From NCBI GenBank assembly GCA_950295325.1, contig OX485803.1:51227554-51291553 (forward strand): a stretch of DNA of 64,000 nt. Direction: 5' to 3'. The notes under the pieces are model-generated. The model was not told the origin of the DNA. It did no database searches and was given only the letters and a program-made list of their open reading frames with translations. Below are positions 10,875 through 23,428 of this stretch, one piece after another (the stretch's first letter is position 1; every line of letters begins with the position of its first letter). Made by a program: the position numbers and the translations under genes. The stretch comes from Polytrichum commune (lineage: Eukaryota; Streptophyta; Polytrichopsida; Polytrichales; Polytrichaceae).

Positions 10875-13800
10875 ACTTGGGTTTTTTACACTACAAAGCT
10901 GTGTTTTTACTCTTTTTCTATTTTTCTTTTTGATAATTCTTATGAATCTTCTTCTTGTAGGTAATGTGGAACTATTACACATGTAATAATAGACAATTTG
11001 GTCACAAGTTGTGTTGTTCATGATTTGGTATTTCTCTTTAGATATTCTCATTATCATAATGGATGCTAGGGACATGCACTAGCGAAAGTGTAGAAAACCA
11101 CATGCGAGAAAATGCAGGGTGGATTTTAATAAGGAGACATAATTTTTACATTTTTTTAAATATCCAATAGCGTCCTCTAAATGTGAATTTGGGAATTATA
11201 TATGATATTCGGTATGGTTCAACTTGTGGTATTTAGATGTAAAGTAGCGTAAATAAAAATAATTTTAGATTTATTTTTTATTTATAGGTTCAACATAAAT
11301 CATCTACCATTAGTGGCATTTGATGAGAAATAAGCAAAATATATGTGAACATGTGGATGGATTTGTTGAAACTATCGCCTTTGGATGAAAAGTATCGTCA
11401 TCCGGCAATGAAAAGGTTGGCTGGCTTATTTAGGGTTTCATGGGGGGGTTCAAGAATCATATGCAATATGCTAAAGTTTATAATATGATGATTGTATGTG
11501 TGTAATGTGCAGAGTAAGATTTGTGCAATGTAATGTATCCATAGTACACTGTATGCATAATGTATGTGTAGATTGTTCGCATGAAATTTCTATCACTTAT
11601 AAATAAGATAGGGTGATTATAATTATGCGACTCTAAATTTTATTTATAATGATAGGATGTTAGAAAATACCATCTACTAGAAATTTAACTACTTATAAGG
11701 TGGAAATTATTCAATGAAGGAAGGTAAATACCCCCCCCCCCCATTAAGTAGGGGGTTCTCACACGTGTATACCTAAATACCCCCGTGAATGAAATCATGC
11801 AAAATTTTGGTTTATATGTTTGTTTTTATTTCACCTCTATTTAGGGTGATGCCAAATATGTTTGTAGAGATTTGACTTTAGATGGTCTCAAAAATAATTT
11901 GGTTGCTATAAATGATTGTTTTGGTTGTACTTGTGGTTAACCACTACAATCAACCAATCTTGCATTTTTTTTCACTCACACTTGCAATGTGCAAATCATA
12001 ATGTTAGAGTGGTTGCCTCCTCAACTTTCTCCCCAAGCCTTAGCATGAAATTCTCTCAAGTTGCCACATTGGCATGAGCAATCACACTCAAGGCACCAAT
12101 TTACCGCACCAAGTAGTGGGATACATCGAGTGGAGGATGATTGTGGTTGTAATTTACATTTGCTATGCCTTTTGCACAGAAATAAGAACAAGAATAGTAA
12201 ACTACAACCACAACTTACCCAAGTGTAAACAATCCTTCATTCAACAAAATTGTAAGCTACCTTTTTGAGATTAAATACATGTCTCAAGTGCCAAGCAACC
12301 ACAACCACAATTACTTCATCAACTACAATTACAAGGCATATAATTGGACTTTACTTTCCTCGATTTATGTTTATTTGCTTTTAGTTACATTCTGGCAATG
12401 AGAGAGAACTTCAAGGTCAAAGCATGAGAAAATATTTGGAGCTTTGGATGACGCAATCACTTCTAAACAAACCTCCCACCAAAATCGCATGTTTTCACTC
12501 ATAAATTGCATCAATAAGAAGAATAATCATTCAAGACAAATACACGGGAAGTACACTCTTCAACTACAACTACACCTTACAATGTAAATTTAAAATCTTG
12601 TAGATTGTGATTGAAGTTGGGCCCAACCACAACCAAATCCACTCAAGTAGTTGTGTGTAAATGGCCCCTCATATGTGAAGAGAACACATAGTCCCTCCAT
12701 TGCAAAGGTCCCACCAAAACTTGCTTTTCGATGCTCGTAACAGCCCCAAAGGCTTTCGGTAACTACTTTATGACCACCTTCAACACACTTACGATTTCTA
12801 GAAAGGTTTGCCCTCTCGGCCGAAGAAATGGCCATGAATTTGATGAACTCCAAGATGCAGCCAAAACACTTCAATCGAATGTGCTAGTGGACAAACTAAA
12901 CCCTTTTCGAGGGCTACTACACGTGGCAAAAAACATATGGTGCTTATAGCTAGTGACCATGTAAGGAAAGTAGGCTCTATCGAAAAAGTACACTTGTATA
13001 CTAAATACACAATAAAGTGTTGTCCGGACCACAATAATATTAACTCCACTCAAAAGCTTATTGTTTCCCCCATAGTCAACAATCTCGAAGAAACAAAAGG
13101 AAAAATGCGGTCATGTGTTCGGCATGCGTGGTTGGGGTCCCCACAAGTGTCATCCTACATCTCACTTCATCCTTCCTAAGTTACAAAGGGTTTTCCATCT
13201 ACCATATTTTTTCCAGTTGGCCACTTCTTTAAAGGGCATACATAATCCGGGCAACATTCAAAATCTTTATATATATGACGCAAGGGCTTAAATTTTTTTA
13301 GATATATATTGTAAGCATGACTATGAGCAGGAGTTGTCATCCATCCAACTTTCAAGTGTATTAGAACATAATCAAAGAATTTAGCATAGACAATTCTTAT
13401 GTCATAATAAGATTGCTATACACTCTCCCCTCCTGTTACAAGTGGAATAGTTATAGCAAAACTGTTAAGAAGGGAAAACAAAAAAAACAAAAAACTAATG
13501 GTTAGGTGTAATGCAAATCAGAAGACAAAGTTGCGGATCTTGGTAGATCAAGTTGGATATACTAGGATATTTAGATGACAAGTTGATTTTGACTAGGACT
13601 GGATCACGTCTTGGAAACCCAACGACCTGGATTGGGCAATTAGGAGGCCATGACCACAATTTAGAATACCCGAGAAAACCATGAACACAAGGTTGGGGGT
13701 GAAAGTCAACGTTAACACCTCACCCTCTATGTCCATCACCACCATCACACACATATGCACATTATGTGTCTATTGTATTGAATAAATATATAAATAACCA

Positions 13801-13880
13801 ACGTCGGGCAATCCGACGTGCATTTGAGCCCATTGGCCTCACCTTGCTAAAGAATCCTCTTGGTGCATGGTGGAGTCTCA
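10875..13880. other. AT-rich stretch without a recognised gene
   Basis: It holds a C12 homopolymer (11731-11742), a (CAA)-rich stretch near 12180-12330, and short open frames around 12590-13180 on both strands. None of these frames shows a motif I can name. A decayed transposon protein is possible at 12600-13050 but not supported. Confidence 0.45.
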
Positions 13881-14460
13881 GGGGGGGTGACTGGACGAAA
13901 AGCAGGAACCACGTGAGAACAACTATAGGGTGTTTTTTTATTCATTGGCAAGAAAAATTATATAAACTTTGGTTCCACCATAGCCTACTTGAATTGCAAA
14001 ACATGTGATTATATATAACTTAGTATAAAAAGGAAAACCCCCACTCTAGGTTTGAGGTAGAAAGAAAGTAATCTGACAAAAATGACAGAGGAATTAAAAA
14101 AATAAATAGAATAAGTATATTCACATATAGTACATGCTAAATGAATGAAAAATTGAACGACTGGGTTATGATGTGTACACTCTTCTTTCATCAATATATA
14201 ACAATGTGGATATATGCCATGCCATATTGGAGTTTTAAGTTTGCCTTCATACAAAATGAGTAAATCAAAAGTTTATAAGTAATTTAGCATCATTTGAAAT
14301 AGTCTAGGCGTTCTTTTATAATTACCTATAGGGTGCTGAATATTTGGTGAAGTAGGTTTTTTATCTACTTAAAGGGTTCCCTAAAATCCAAATGAGGAGG
14401 TAAATAGCCCCCATAAAAATACCCTTTGTACCCACGTGGTTACATAACACAAGGGGGAGT
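13881..14460 (+). mobile_element. R7 non-autonomous DNA element
   Basis: The body is collinear with the better-bounded copy at 40582-41194: GGGGGTGACT start, AGAACAACTATAGGGTG, CCTACTT(G/A)AATTGC, GGAAAACCCCCACTCTAGG, TGATGTGTACACTCTTC and TACCCTTTGTAC(C/G)CACG in the same order and orientation. It has no coding capacity. A target-site duplication is not clear at this copy. Confidence 0.75.
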
Positions 14461-15239
14461 GACTCCGAGGCTGGGGTTTACTGCCTACCTTATGGTGGGT
14501 GGGCTCTTAGCTTCCTACCTATCTAGTTAGTTAGTCCCGTCAAGTAAAGCGAAGATTTCACAGCGAGAATCGAACCTCCAACCACTCCATTCAGGAATGG
14601 GTACCTCTTCACTATCACCTGGTAGTTTAGGGTCATCTCGGACCATATTATATTGAATATAAAGAAGGTTCTCTCACTGTGATTGGGATGTAAACCCTTT
14701 ATGAGCTCCCAACTATGGTCAAGGTGAAGCATTCCTCATTCACGCTAGCTAGGCTAACGTCGTCTCTCTCTCCTCCAAAACCTCGCAAAAGAAACGTGTA
14801 CCCAAGGTTCCGAGCTTCCCCAACCTGGAAAAGGTGGCAACACATGCATGGATGTTTTAAAAGCTGAAAACATGCACAAAAATACTAACATACCTTCTCA
14901 GACTAGAAGAGGGAGCATTATGTATCAAGAGGTCTCCACTTTGAACTAATAAAAGTGGAGAACTACTGCAATCAAAATGGATATGAAACCAATTCCTTGT
15001 CAAATCCTCATCAAATCACAACGAATTTGTTTCCCAACCATAACATTATTCAGATTCATAACAATGTTTTGTGGGACTAACAATATTCCATTGAATATTC
15101 CTCATATTTACACCAAATGTGAGAAATACCCAAGAATATTTTGTGAAATACCGTCACTCCCACATATCAATGTCATAGATCTGAATAATGTTATGACCAC
15201 AAACTGATTGGCCAACCACTCTATATTATTCCATATGTA
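14461..15239. other. Gene-free stretch; R12 foldback fragment
   Basis: The part 15040-15195 (GTGGGACTAACAATATTCC and its partial inverse) is related to the hairpin at 22761-22842. The sequence around 14570-14650, read on the minus strand, contains GGAGGTTCGATTCTCGC, similar to a tRNA B box, so a degenerate SINE is possible. Confidence 0.45.
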
Positions 15240-15252
15240 CTAGGCCTCCAAA

Positions 15253-15631
15253 CTACACTAAATATGATATTTAGTGTCGTATGGTATTTAATGTCACTAT
15301 GGTACCTTTTTGGATGACACTTCTTATGAATAAGTTTACAAATATATTGTCATGGATGATGGACGAGTTCATCCATTGCCCAAAACCCTACCTTCTCTTG
15401 TCAACAACTTGTGAGTAAATATTATCATGGGTGATTGAAATCTGGATGAAATATCATTTGGTAAGTGATAGTAATTGCAACACTGTAAATCTATAATCCC
15501 CAAAAATATTGACAAGGAATGACAACTAGTGTTGGGTTAACATTTAGTGTTGGTGCCACCATACCGCACTTTACAATTAGTATTGAGCAAGACAATTAGA
15601 GTTGGTGACTCTAAGTATCATATTTAGTGTA
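15253..15631 (+). repeat. R8 dispersed element (TATTTAGTGTC family)
   Basis: It starts ACACTAAATATGATATTTAG and ends near CATATTTAGTGTACTAC. The internal blocks GACACTTCTTATGAATAAG, TGTCATGGATGATGG and GTAAGTGATAGTAATTGCAA recur at 38818-39172 (same orientation) and, inverted, at 22645-23428. TIR-like ends and lack of coding capacity suggest a MITE. Confidence 0.7.
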
Positions 15632-16972
15632 CTACCCGTTGAAATCTAAAACGGCCCACCTACCGAGCATCCTAACATGGTGGGTTGTTCTTGGGTGGGG
15701 AAAACACTTGTATGCCAAAAAGACTTGCTATACGATTTGGAATTGTTTTCAATGAACAATGCACTTGAAATTCAACTTGACTACTTTCTTCACATTTGAA
15801 TGCCAATGTCACGAACTCTCATCATAAAGTCCTACTCACCAAGAGCTTTCTAGGGATGCCAAATACAACACTTGGATTCATGCAACCTAGGAGATTGCAT
15901 CATGATAAAAATAAAAATAAAAATAAAAAACCAATCAATTAATGAGATAAATATAATGTTATGTTCACTAGCCTTTCTAGATCACATGGAGGACATCGTA
16001 GCTTGTGGTCAATTGTTATGTCAATGGCATAGGGGACTCCTACATTGTAGATGTCCCACTCACAAGGTCCATGCATAATCGATATAGACACGGTTGTGAG
16101 GACCAAAATTGTCCTCGAAAACATGTTAGAGGTATGCATGCAAAGGATTCGCCAACAATGCGTATTAGCAAAGGCATCAAGTTCCTAGAATTCAATCCGA
16201 ACATCGATTCGAAAAATGTTGAGAATCTCTAGCCCTAACTATACTCAAAGTAGAGGTGCTCCTTCTATTTGGGAGAGGGGTATTGGAAAGAGTGCACAAC
16301 CATCAATGTTGTGTATTCCAGAAGCCTTTATGAGAGACCCTACCTTACTCCAATCCTCTCTTGGGCCTACTACCGTAAAGTGCTTCATGCTTTAGCTTGT
16401 AATAAAGTTTTTAAATGTCACGTGGCACTCCTCTATTGCTCTAAACCCTAAACACTCAAGTCTCCAAGCACTAGTGCTGAAATTCTCTATTGTGTAGCAA
16501 AATATAGTGTTTTTCTCCTCGAAATTCAACCCTACGGATGTGCACTGGACTTCCATATGTTCTCTTTGTGAAAATTTGAAGTCAACCGGACCACATTTGC
16601 TAGGTCATATGACACATGAACAACGCCTTCATCTGGGGGCCAGCTAGATAAAACTTTGAATTTTTTTTGTTTCATGACCATTTTGGTCATGCCACAAGTT
16701 TTTGAAAGTTGAAGACTTTGAACTAATATGTTACGTGGATGACAAATGAGCTACTCTAAAATGTGGGTTTTTTTTGTAGCAAATTTAGATGAAGTCCATC
16801 ACCCTCAAAGTTGGAGGACCACATGAGGTCATCTTTGGGAGATATCCCCCTGTTCATGGAACAAGCAACATGTGCACTAACGTTTTTCCAAATTCATCTA
16901 GTCAAGTTGTGTACAACTGTCACCTTGTCCTTAGAAAAAGAAAAAGAGACCCATGCAAATTGTGCATCATAT
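15632..16972. other. No gene recognised
   Basis: AT-rich sequence. The open frames at 15872-16232 and 16789-16993 have no recognisable motif and the second runs into the neighbouring MULE arm. I see nothing else that can be named. Confidence 0.4.
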
Positions 16973-16981
16973 GTGAAAGAT

Positions 16982-18146
16982 GGGGGACGTTAACCCTCTC
17001 CCTACAAGCTTCTAGGGGAAGGTGGATAGGGGCTGGGGCAGCCCCCCAATTTTTTTTGGAGATTTTAATTATGAACCCGACTAAAAATTGTTGTGTGCCC
17101 TGCCCAACTTCAAAAAAACTTACCCTTACATGCTTGTCCACAAAACCCATATTTAGTGTAAATCGCCTTCAAGGTCCAAAATCCAATACACATGTGCACT
17201 TCCACTTACTAAATAAGCAATTGATCGGGATTTCATTCCAAAAGTGAAACCGTCACTAAAGCATATAATTAACTTGGAAGTTAAAAAACATTACAAAATC
17301 CTCATTAACATTGAGGTTACAATTTTTGCGACTTACCTTTTGAAGGGGTCTTTGTCATACTAAAATGGAAATTTAAATTAGTGTGTTGATTCTAGTATCT
17401 ATATTTTATAATAATTAAGATAATGCCTTCTACTTTCAGAAGTGTTCATACCAATTAAGCGTGATTAAATGTTGTCAAGCCTAAATAACCGTAATTGAGC
17501 GCAAGGCATAAGTTTCTACAAGTATTCATACACATTTGAGCTAAGTAAGCCTGATTAAGTGCAAGTAAGTACATTAAACCTAAGTAAGCGCATTTCTGAA
17601 ATCAATTAGGCTTGATTACATTTAATCACGCTTAATTAGTTTGAATACGTATGAATTAGTTTGAATCACGTAGTAGAAGGAATTTTCTAAACTATTATAA
17701 AATATACATACTAAAGTCAACACACTAATTTAAGTTTCATTTTAGAATGACAAAGACCCCTCCAAATGGTGAGTCACAAAAATTATAACCTCAGTGCTAA
17801 TGAGGATTTTGTAGTGTATTTGACTTCCAAGTTAATTACATGTTTTATTGACGGTTTCACTTCTAGAATGAATACCCAATCAAATGCTTATTTAGTAAGT
17901 GGAAGTGCACATATATATATATATATATTGGATTTTGGACCTTGAAGGGTGAATTGTACTGAATATGGGGATTTGTGGACAAGCGGCCTTCAAGAATGCA
18001 AGGGCAATGTTTTCATTTTTGAAGTTGGGTGGGGCGGGCAAAAACTTTCGGATGGGTTCAAAAAATCTCAAATTTGTTTTGGTGGGTTGCTCCTGCCCCT
18101 ATCCAACTCCCCCTAAAAGCTCGTAGGGGGAGGTTTAACATCCCCC
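16982..18146. mobile_element. Long-TIR Mutator-like element (1,165 bp)
   Basis: The left end GGGGGACGTTAACCCTC is mirrored by the right end, which reads GGGGGATGTTAAACCTC on the other strand. The arms (about 16982-17430 and 17660-18146) are diverged inverted repeats of some 450-490 bp sharing CTAATGAGGATTTTG, CTTATTTAGTAAGTGGAAG and GTGTGTTGA-type blocks. The flanks are GTGAAAGAT (16973-16981) and GTGAACGAT (18147-18155), a 9-bp TSD with one mismatch, as expected for Mutator superfamily insertions. No transposase is encoded. The terminal CCCCTACGAGCTTTTAGGGG palindrome resembles the TIR of the 12-kb MULE. Confidence 0.85.
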
Positions 18147-18155
18147 GTGAACGAT

Positions 18156-18970
18156 ATTGGCTCCTAAATGCTCTTACACTTGGGCAGCTCATGGGACCAC
18201 CTTCCAAAACAAGCAAACCAACCTAACAAAAAATCCTACATGCATGGAGTATGAGGTTTTTATATGCTATTTTGGCTCACATGGTAATGGGCACCACCCT
18301 CCACCAGTAGATACCTTCCATCCATGTAAATTGCCACCTAGTGGGTCACAAACCCAACAAAATATTAGGTGGCAGCCTGTTTTGGGTTGCATGACCGCTT
18401 AAGGATAAGTCCCACTCAGATCCCTTATGCGAATTTTAGTTCGGCATCAAGAAACATGGACCATGAATCACCTTACAAGTATTTGATTTTGATTTTGATA
18501 ATAAGCCCAAGTGGTGTTGGGTGTGTCCACCTTAAATGGATGTGCCAAGGTCTGAGTTTGGTTCCCATGGTTTCCAGAGCTCTTGAAGGTAATTTTCAAG
18601 AGTATAAGAGTCCCTCCATGAGCCTCAATATGTTGCATACACAAAACATGTATTTGAGCTACACACCTTCATTTGTTACTTAATTGTTTTAAGAATGACC
18701 CTATCCAAAATAAAATTTCACATCAAATACAACTCTTATAGATCAAGTTCATATCTTACTCTAGTTAATTATTTGGATTTACATACCCAACAAAAGTGCC
18801 TTTAAATGCAGATACAAGACTTGGTAATCGATCATCAATATCACATATGCCTAGATTATCATTTTTCTCTTTGACATAATACCATGTGCTCATTAAGGTT
18901 ACAAACCCATGAAAAAAAATTTTAAATGATTTCAAAATTTGAGTAAATATGGGTCATTTAACTTCTAAGA
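18156..18970. other. No gene recognised
   Basis: AT-rich sequence between the long-TIR element and the R5 repeat. The short frames at 18157-18683 show no domain. Confidence 0.4.
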
Positions 18971-19650
18971 GTCCCCAAGGGGTGGACTCTTCGTACCACG
19001 TATGAATTAACCTGAGTGTAAGAAGGGGTATTATTTTTCTCTATTATGTACATCTAAAAAGTTATTAATGTTTTTTTTTGAAGTAAAGGTAGATGTACAA
19101 AAGGGGGCCTTAAGGGTTAGAGAAAAATTTGATAATAAATGTGTGGTAGTTTCATCCAATATGTATTTTCATCCATTGTTGTCATATGGACATAGTTCCT
19201 AATGACTACCAAGTCCGTTTCTTTTAGGGTTTGCAATTGGGTTCTAGGTTTATGCAAACTAAAGCCTTTTGGAGTGTTCATGAGCTTCCTTAATATTATT
19301 CTCTCCATATTGTGGCTAAGTTATTGTGCTCTTGCCTTTGTTAATTTGGTACAATCGTAGAGTTCCATGCTATGGATAAAAAAAAGCATTCAATGACTTT
19401 CTCATTGGAAAGTGAAAGTGAAATCTATATGTAACAAGGCATATTCAGTTCATGATTTTAAGAAATTATATGTGGTGGAGGCATTTATCACATTAAATTC
19501 AAAAGCTTAGTATAAATACACAAGTCCATTCTCTAGCATGTTGTTAGTACGTATACATTCATTCTCCACTGTAAACTTCTCGTGTATAGGGAGTTTAAAT
19601 TCATAGTGACCCACGCACATCATTTAGGTTTCCAACAAGGGGTCCAATCC
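18971..19650 (+). mobile_element. R5 non-autonomous element, copy A
   Basis: The left end CCCCAAGGGGTGGACTCTTC is a terminal inverted repeat: the homologous right end in copy B reads GAAGAGTCCACCCCCAAGG. Collinear blocks include TAGATGTACAAAA, AGTTTCATCCAAT, TTCATCCATT(G/C)TTGTC and GTGACCCACGCAC. This copy lacks the R7 insertion found in copy B, and so serves as its empty site (TTCAATGACTTTCTC near 19391). Confidence 0.75.
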
Positions 19651-19811
19651 CCTGGGTTAGAGTCCACTTCCCTTAGAATGTGACTTGAACTTACAATTTG
19701 TTTGTGAGGGAGTGGGGTGGTGATTTTTTTCGCAGTTATGACTCTTAGGCGTTTGTAACTCGTGGGCAGTGTGGTCTCAGGCAAGTTTTATTGTAGTGGG
19801 TCTTGCTCTTA

Positions 19812-20289
19812 GGGCCACTTCACACACGAGACTAAGAGCCCGTGACCATTTCACTTCAAGCACTCTCATTGGTGGAAAAGGCAGAGCTAGTCCAAGTTCG
19901 CTTCACACTATGCTTGAGGGACCAACGGAGTATGTGAATTGCAAGATGGATGTAAAGTCTACATGGATTCCTACATGGCATTAAATGGACCATGTGTTCA
20001 TGGTCACTTGGATTATTTTCAAAAACCACCTCTTGGAGGTAGGCCTAACATAAAAATGGGAAACCATGGCATTCCAAACACTCACAACTGTTGATTTATT
20101 CTATTTTATCATGTGTGAGGACCCGCATCAATAGATATTCATTGAAATAGAATTTGGTTGAGCGCCCAATCACATAAGACTTCACACTACACTTGAGGGT
20201 CCATGACCACACTACATGATTTTGGAGGTGTTTTGGAACGGCCTTTGGACACTTTCTTTTGGGCTCTTGGCTCGTGTGTGAAGTGGCCC
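19812..20289 (+). mobile_element. Tourist/PIF-Harbinger-like MITE
   Basis: The TIRs are GGGCCACTTCACACACGAG (19812) and its inverted partner CTCGTGTGTGAAGTGGCCC ending at 20289. The element is flanked by TTA on both sides (19809-19811 and 20290-20292), the classic 3-bp TSD of PIF/Harbinger elements. It is 478 bp and non-coding. An inverted copy with the same TIRs and TTA flanks is at 39334-39832. Confidence 0.88.
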
Positions 20290-22644
20290 TTAGTTTCCCT
20301 CCAAAGCCCAGCTTGGGGTAAATGGGTGCATTTGTGATGTATTTTGACCTTCAATGGAATCATTGCCACCCCATTTAATGTAAAGCTTTATAATTTCTTA
20401 AAAAAAACTCTTGGAAGTCACATGGCATTAATAGAATGTAAGAGTTGGCTCCATTTTTTTGAGACGTCTTCAACTTGCTCCCTACATCAGTTAGGGACAT
20501 TCACGTCCTAACTTACAGATTTATTGGTGTAATGGGTATTGTGCTCGCTACAAGCTCCCTACGAGCCTTGGGTCAATACCAACCCAAATTGATTGGGCAA
20601 AAACAAGATTAATTGTGCAAAATCAAATTCGGTTGCCATGAAAATAATGTTAAGAAAAAATTAAGGGGCTTGGTGGCTCACTTAATGTCCACTCGGTGTC
20701 ACCCTACATTCACACATTTGTTCCCTGACACCAAAGTTTTACCGTCCGGGTGGACGAGGGCAGTAGGGTTTCGCCTGATCCCAAAATCTCAACTTCCGAT
20801 TTTGTCAAATCTAAACTGCATGTGATGGGTAACAAATGGGAATGTGGTGTCTTCAACCCTAAAAATCAGGTAGCGTCCCCAACCCTAACCCCTCCTTAGA
20901 CCACTCATCCTACTGCATAATCCTCCAGTAGTCATTTGAGCTTCATTTTTTTAAATGAAAAAAACATGGGTTGGTCGTGACATGATATTTGTTTCACCTT
21001 ACTAACATTCTAAATGGTACATGGAGAGAGAGGGGATTATCGCACACAAGCACACTACTCATCCATCCAACATAAAACCTTGACCCCCTATACAATTGTG
21101 GCTGATTCATTTCAAATGGCTTGGACTAGATTAAGCCGGAGTCTTTAATATCAACCACAAATGTCAAATCTACTCAAAATAACACAATGCGGGCTGCATA
21201 CTATTTCAAGGCTTTTACATTAGATGAATGAGAGGTACACTTGTAGGTGACAATTCCCTCTCCATGATACACCATGATCATTTTCTTTTCTTTTCTTTCC
21301 TTTTCACCTTCATGGTGTATAGTGTAGAAAGGCATTGGGCTTCGCATGTTCCGTAAATTCATTGCATCCTAGGAGTATCTATTGTTGGGCTATACTAGAG
21401 TTCGTAGTACTACAAGCTCGAGCTCCAGAACATGTGACCACAAAGATCTATTGACATGATCTAACAGAGGTTATAGTTGCCCACACATTTGGATCTCTAC
21501 CCATAAGACCATCATAAGCCACGGCCAAGCGTACCCTAATAGACTAGACTCGACCCTAGAGAGTGAGAATTTCTTTGTTACAAGGAGGTCTGCTCAGAGA
21601 ACCATTTTTTTAAAGTGATTTCTGATATTTAAAATCTTTAAAAAAAAATTATATATATATATATATATAACAACAACAACAACAACAAGGTTCACGGGTC
21701 GTTGCCACTGGTTTTATGCCACTATGCGAAAGAATTTGGGTATTGGAACTTGATACAACAATAGATTTGGAAACCTGTAATCTATCTCGTAGTGGCAACA
21801 GTCTAAGATTCTTGTAGTGAAACATTCAGATGTTGCAGATATTGTTGAGGTTTTGAGCAGTGCATGGTATCATGGATTCTCATCATACTAGGAACAACAA
21901 CAACGTGTGGAAGGATTTATCCATTTACCCTTTCTGAATTTATTAAATAGAATTAGTCAAAGTATGTTAAGACAAGCAGTACTTAGAAGCACATGCTCTT
22001 GATATATAGTTCAAGAGTAGACGATGAGAATTCAGCTCTTTGTCGAGGACCATAGTCCAATATTGTTAATCGCGATTTCTTGAAAATGTCTTACAACAAG
22101 GAACATTAACAAATAGGAAGACGAGGGAAGACTTCTAATAGCATACGAGTCTTCACGATTCAAACCCGATGCCATTCTAATTATTGACAAGCACAACTAA
22201 AACACGTCTAGGTTGAACCGAGCCCCAAAATACTAGGTAACCATTTCCTAAATCATCACACAAAAGAAGTCATTTAAAGATAATCTCCCACACACAAAAA
22301 AGGAATGGTTCGTTTCTTTACTCTTGTGAAGCGGTTCATTTCAATGACGTTCTTCAAGACTACTAAGCATGTGCTTGGGAGCAAGCCTACCTTGTGAGGG
22401 CCCCTATATATGCCAAATAGGTACGGCTTGTATAGCTAGCGCTTATTTGTTTCATGATTGATAGTCTACTCCACAAAGGCCCTCCGAGTGGGAGTAGTAG
22501 TACATGAGTTGGTGAACGGATGGGTACAAACATAGCATTGTGGGGTAACTTAGGATGCCCATGCATGTGGCACTATCATGGCTAAGGCAAGGCTTCCTAG
22601 TCGAGTCAAGGTTGTTTGCAAACCTACCACCTTACTTGCGTAGC
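20290..22644. other. No gene recognised; (TA)n and (AAC)n tracts
   Basis: It contains a (TA)n(CAA)n compound microsatellite near 21649-21688 and a C/T-rich run near 21285-21303. Around 20525-20600 a tRNA-like A-box/B-box pair may mark an old SINE, but no end or TSD supports it. Confidence 0.4.
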
Positions 22645-22760
22645 ACTTCACTAAATATTGTTATTTAGTGCCACCCATTTTATTGCCTCCCTCAAGTCCA
22701 TAATTGTAAACCGCTCGTGCCCATAACATTCTTCAGATCCATAATAATACTGTCAGTTAT

Positions 22761-22842
22761 GTGGGACTGACAGTATTCCACATAATATTCTTCACATTCA
22801 GTCTCATATGGAGAATATTATGTGGAATATTGTCAATCCCAC
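22761..22842. repeat. R12 hairpin, 30-bp arms
   Basis: Arms at 22761-22790 (starting GTGGGACTGACAGTATTCC) and 22813-22842 pair at 28 of 30 positions around a 22-bp loop. Related single arms lie at 15070-15085 and 23681-23700. It lies inside the R8 copy. Confidence 0.75.
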
Positions 22843-23171
22843 AAAACATTCTTCTGGATTTGAATAATGTTATGTTGACACTAAATGTGAGCTTAATATT
22901 CTTTGTCAATCCTTGTAAATTTAGGGTGGGAAATTATGGGTTTAGTATGAAGTTGCAATTACTGTCACTTACTGGGTGTTTTTTCATCCAAAATTCAATC
23001 GTTCATGACAGTATTTCATCACAAAAGGGTTTGGATGACGAATATACCAACTTTATTTCAACCGTTGGCATGGATTTCATCCAAATTTTAATCATCCATG
23101 ACAACACTTGTGAAGTTACTCATAAGAAGTGTTATTAATAAGGTTAGCGGGAAGTTAGTGCAGTGATTTTA

Positions 23172-23375
23172 AATGGGGAGAACCGACAGCTAGGTGTAGA
23201 TGAACTGGCTGAGTTTGAGAAATAACTGGTCCAAACTCGAGACTTCAAAAAAATTACCAACCATTTTTAAAGGAATTTACAGAATATTCTTCCATATAAT
23301 AGAGAAAACCGAAAGATGTCAAAATGTGACCGGTTGATTGTGGAAACACTAGGATATTAACCAGTTATCCCCACA
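23172..23375 (+). repeat. R9 dispersed repeat
   Basis: It starts GGGGAGAACCGACAGCTAGG and carries GAACTGGCTGAGTTTGAG, AGAATATTCTTCC and GTGACCGGTTGATTGTGG. It is collinear with 43970-44185 and, reversed, 5945-6140. It splits the R8 element around it. Confidence 0.65.
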
Positions 23376-23428
23376 CATTGCATAGTGACATTAAATACTA
23401 TACGACACTAGATACAATATTTAGTGTA

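Larger units (their letters stand above)
22645..23428 (-). repeat. R8 element, inverted copy, with nested R9
   Basis: The ends CACTAAATATTGTTATTTAG (left) and GATACAATATTTAGTGTAG (right) match the R8 family in reverse orientation. Blocks TGCAATTACTGTCACTTACT and CATAAGAAGTGTTATT are internal R8 sequence. Between about 23150 and 23378 the R8 order is interrupted by an R9 copy, so R9 inserted second. Confidence 0.6.

Noticed and set aside
12590..13053. Overlapping open frames on both strands
   Set aside because: No motif of a known protein family and no exon pattern; most likely chance or a heavily decayed element.
14540..14660. Possible degenerate SINE or tRNA on the minus strand (GGTTCGATTC-like B box)
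   Set aside because: No convincing A box at the right distance, no tail and no TSD; a tRNA cloverleaf cannot be drawn.
20515..20600. tRNA-like A and B box pair
   Set aside because: The boxes are weak and no element ends or TSD are visible.
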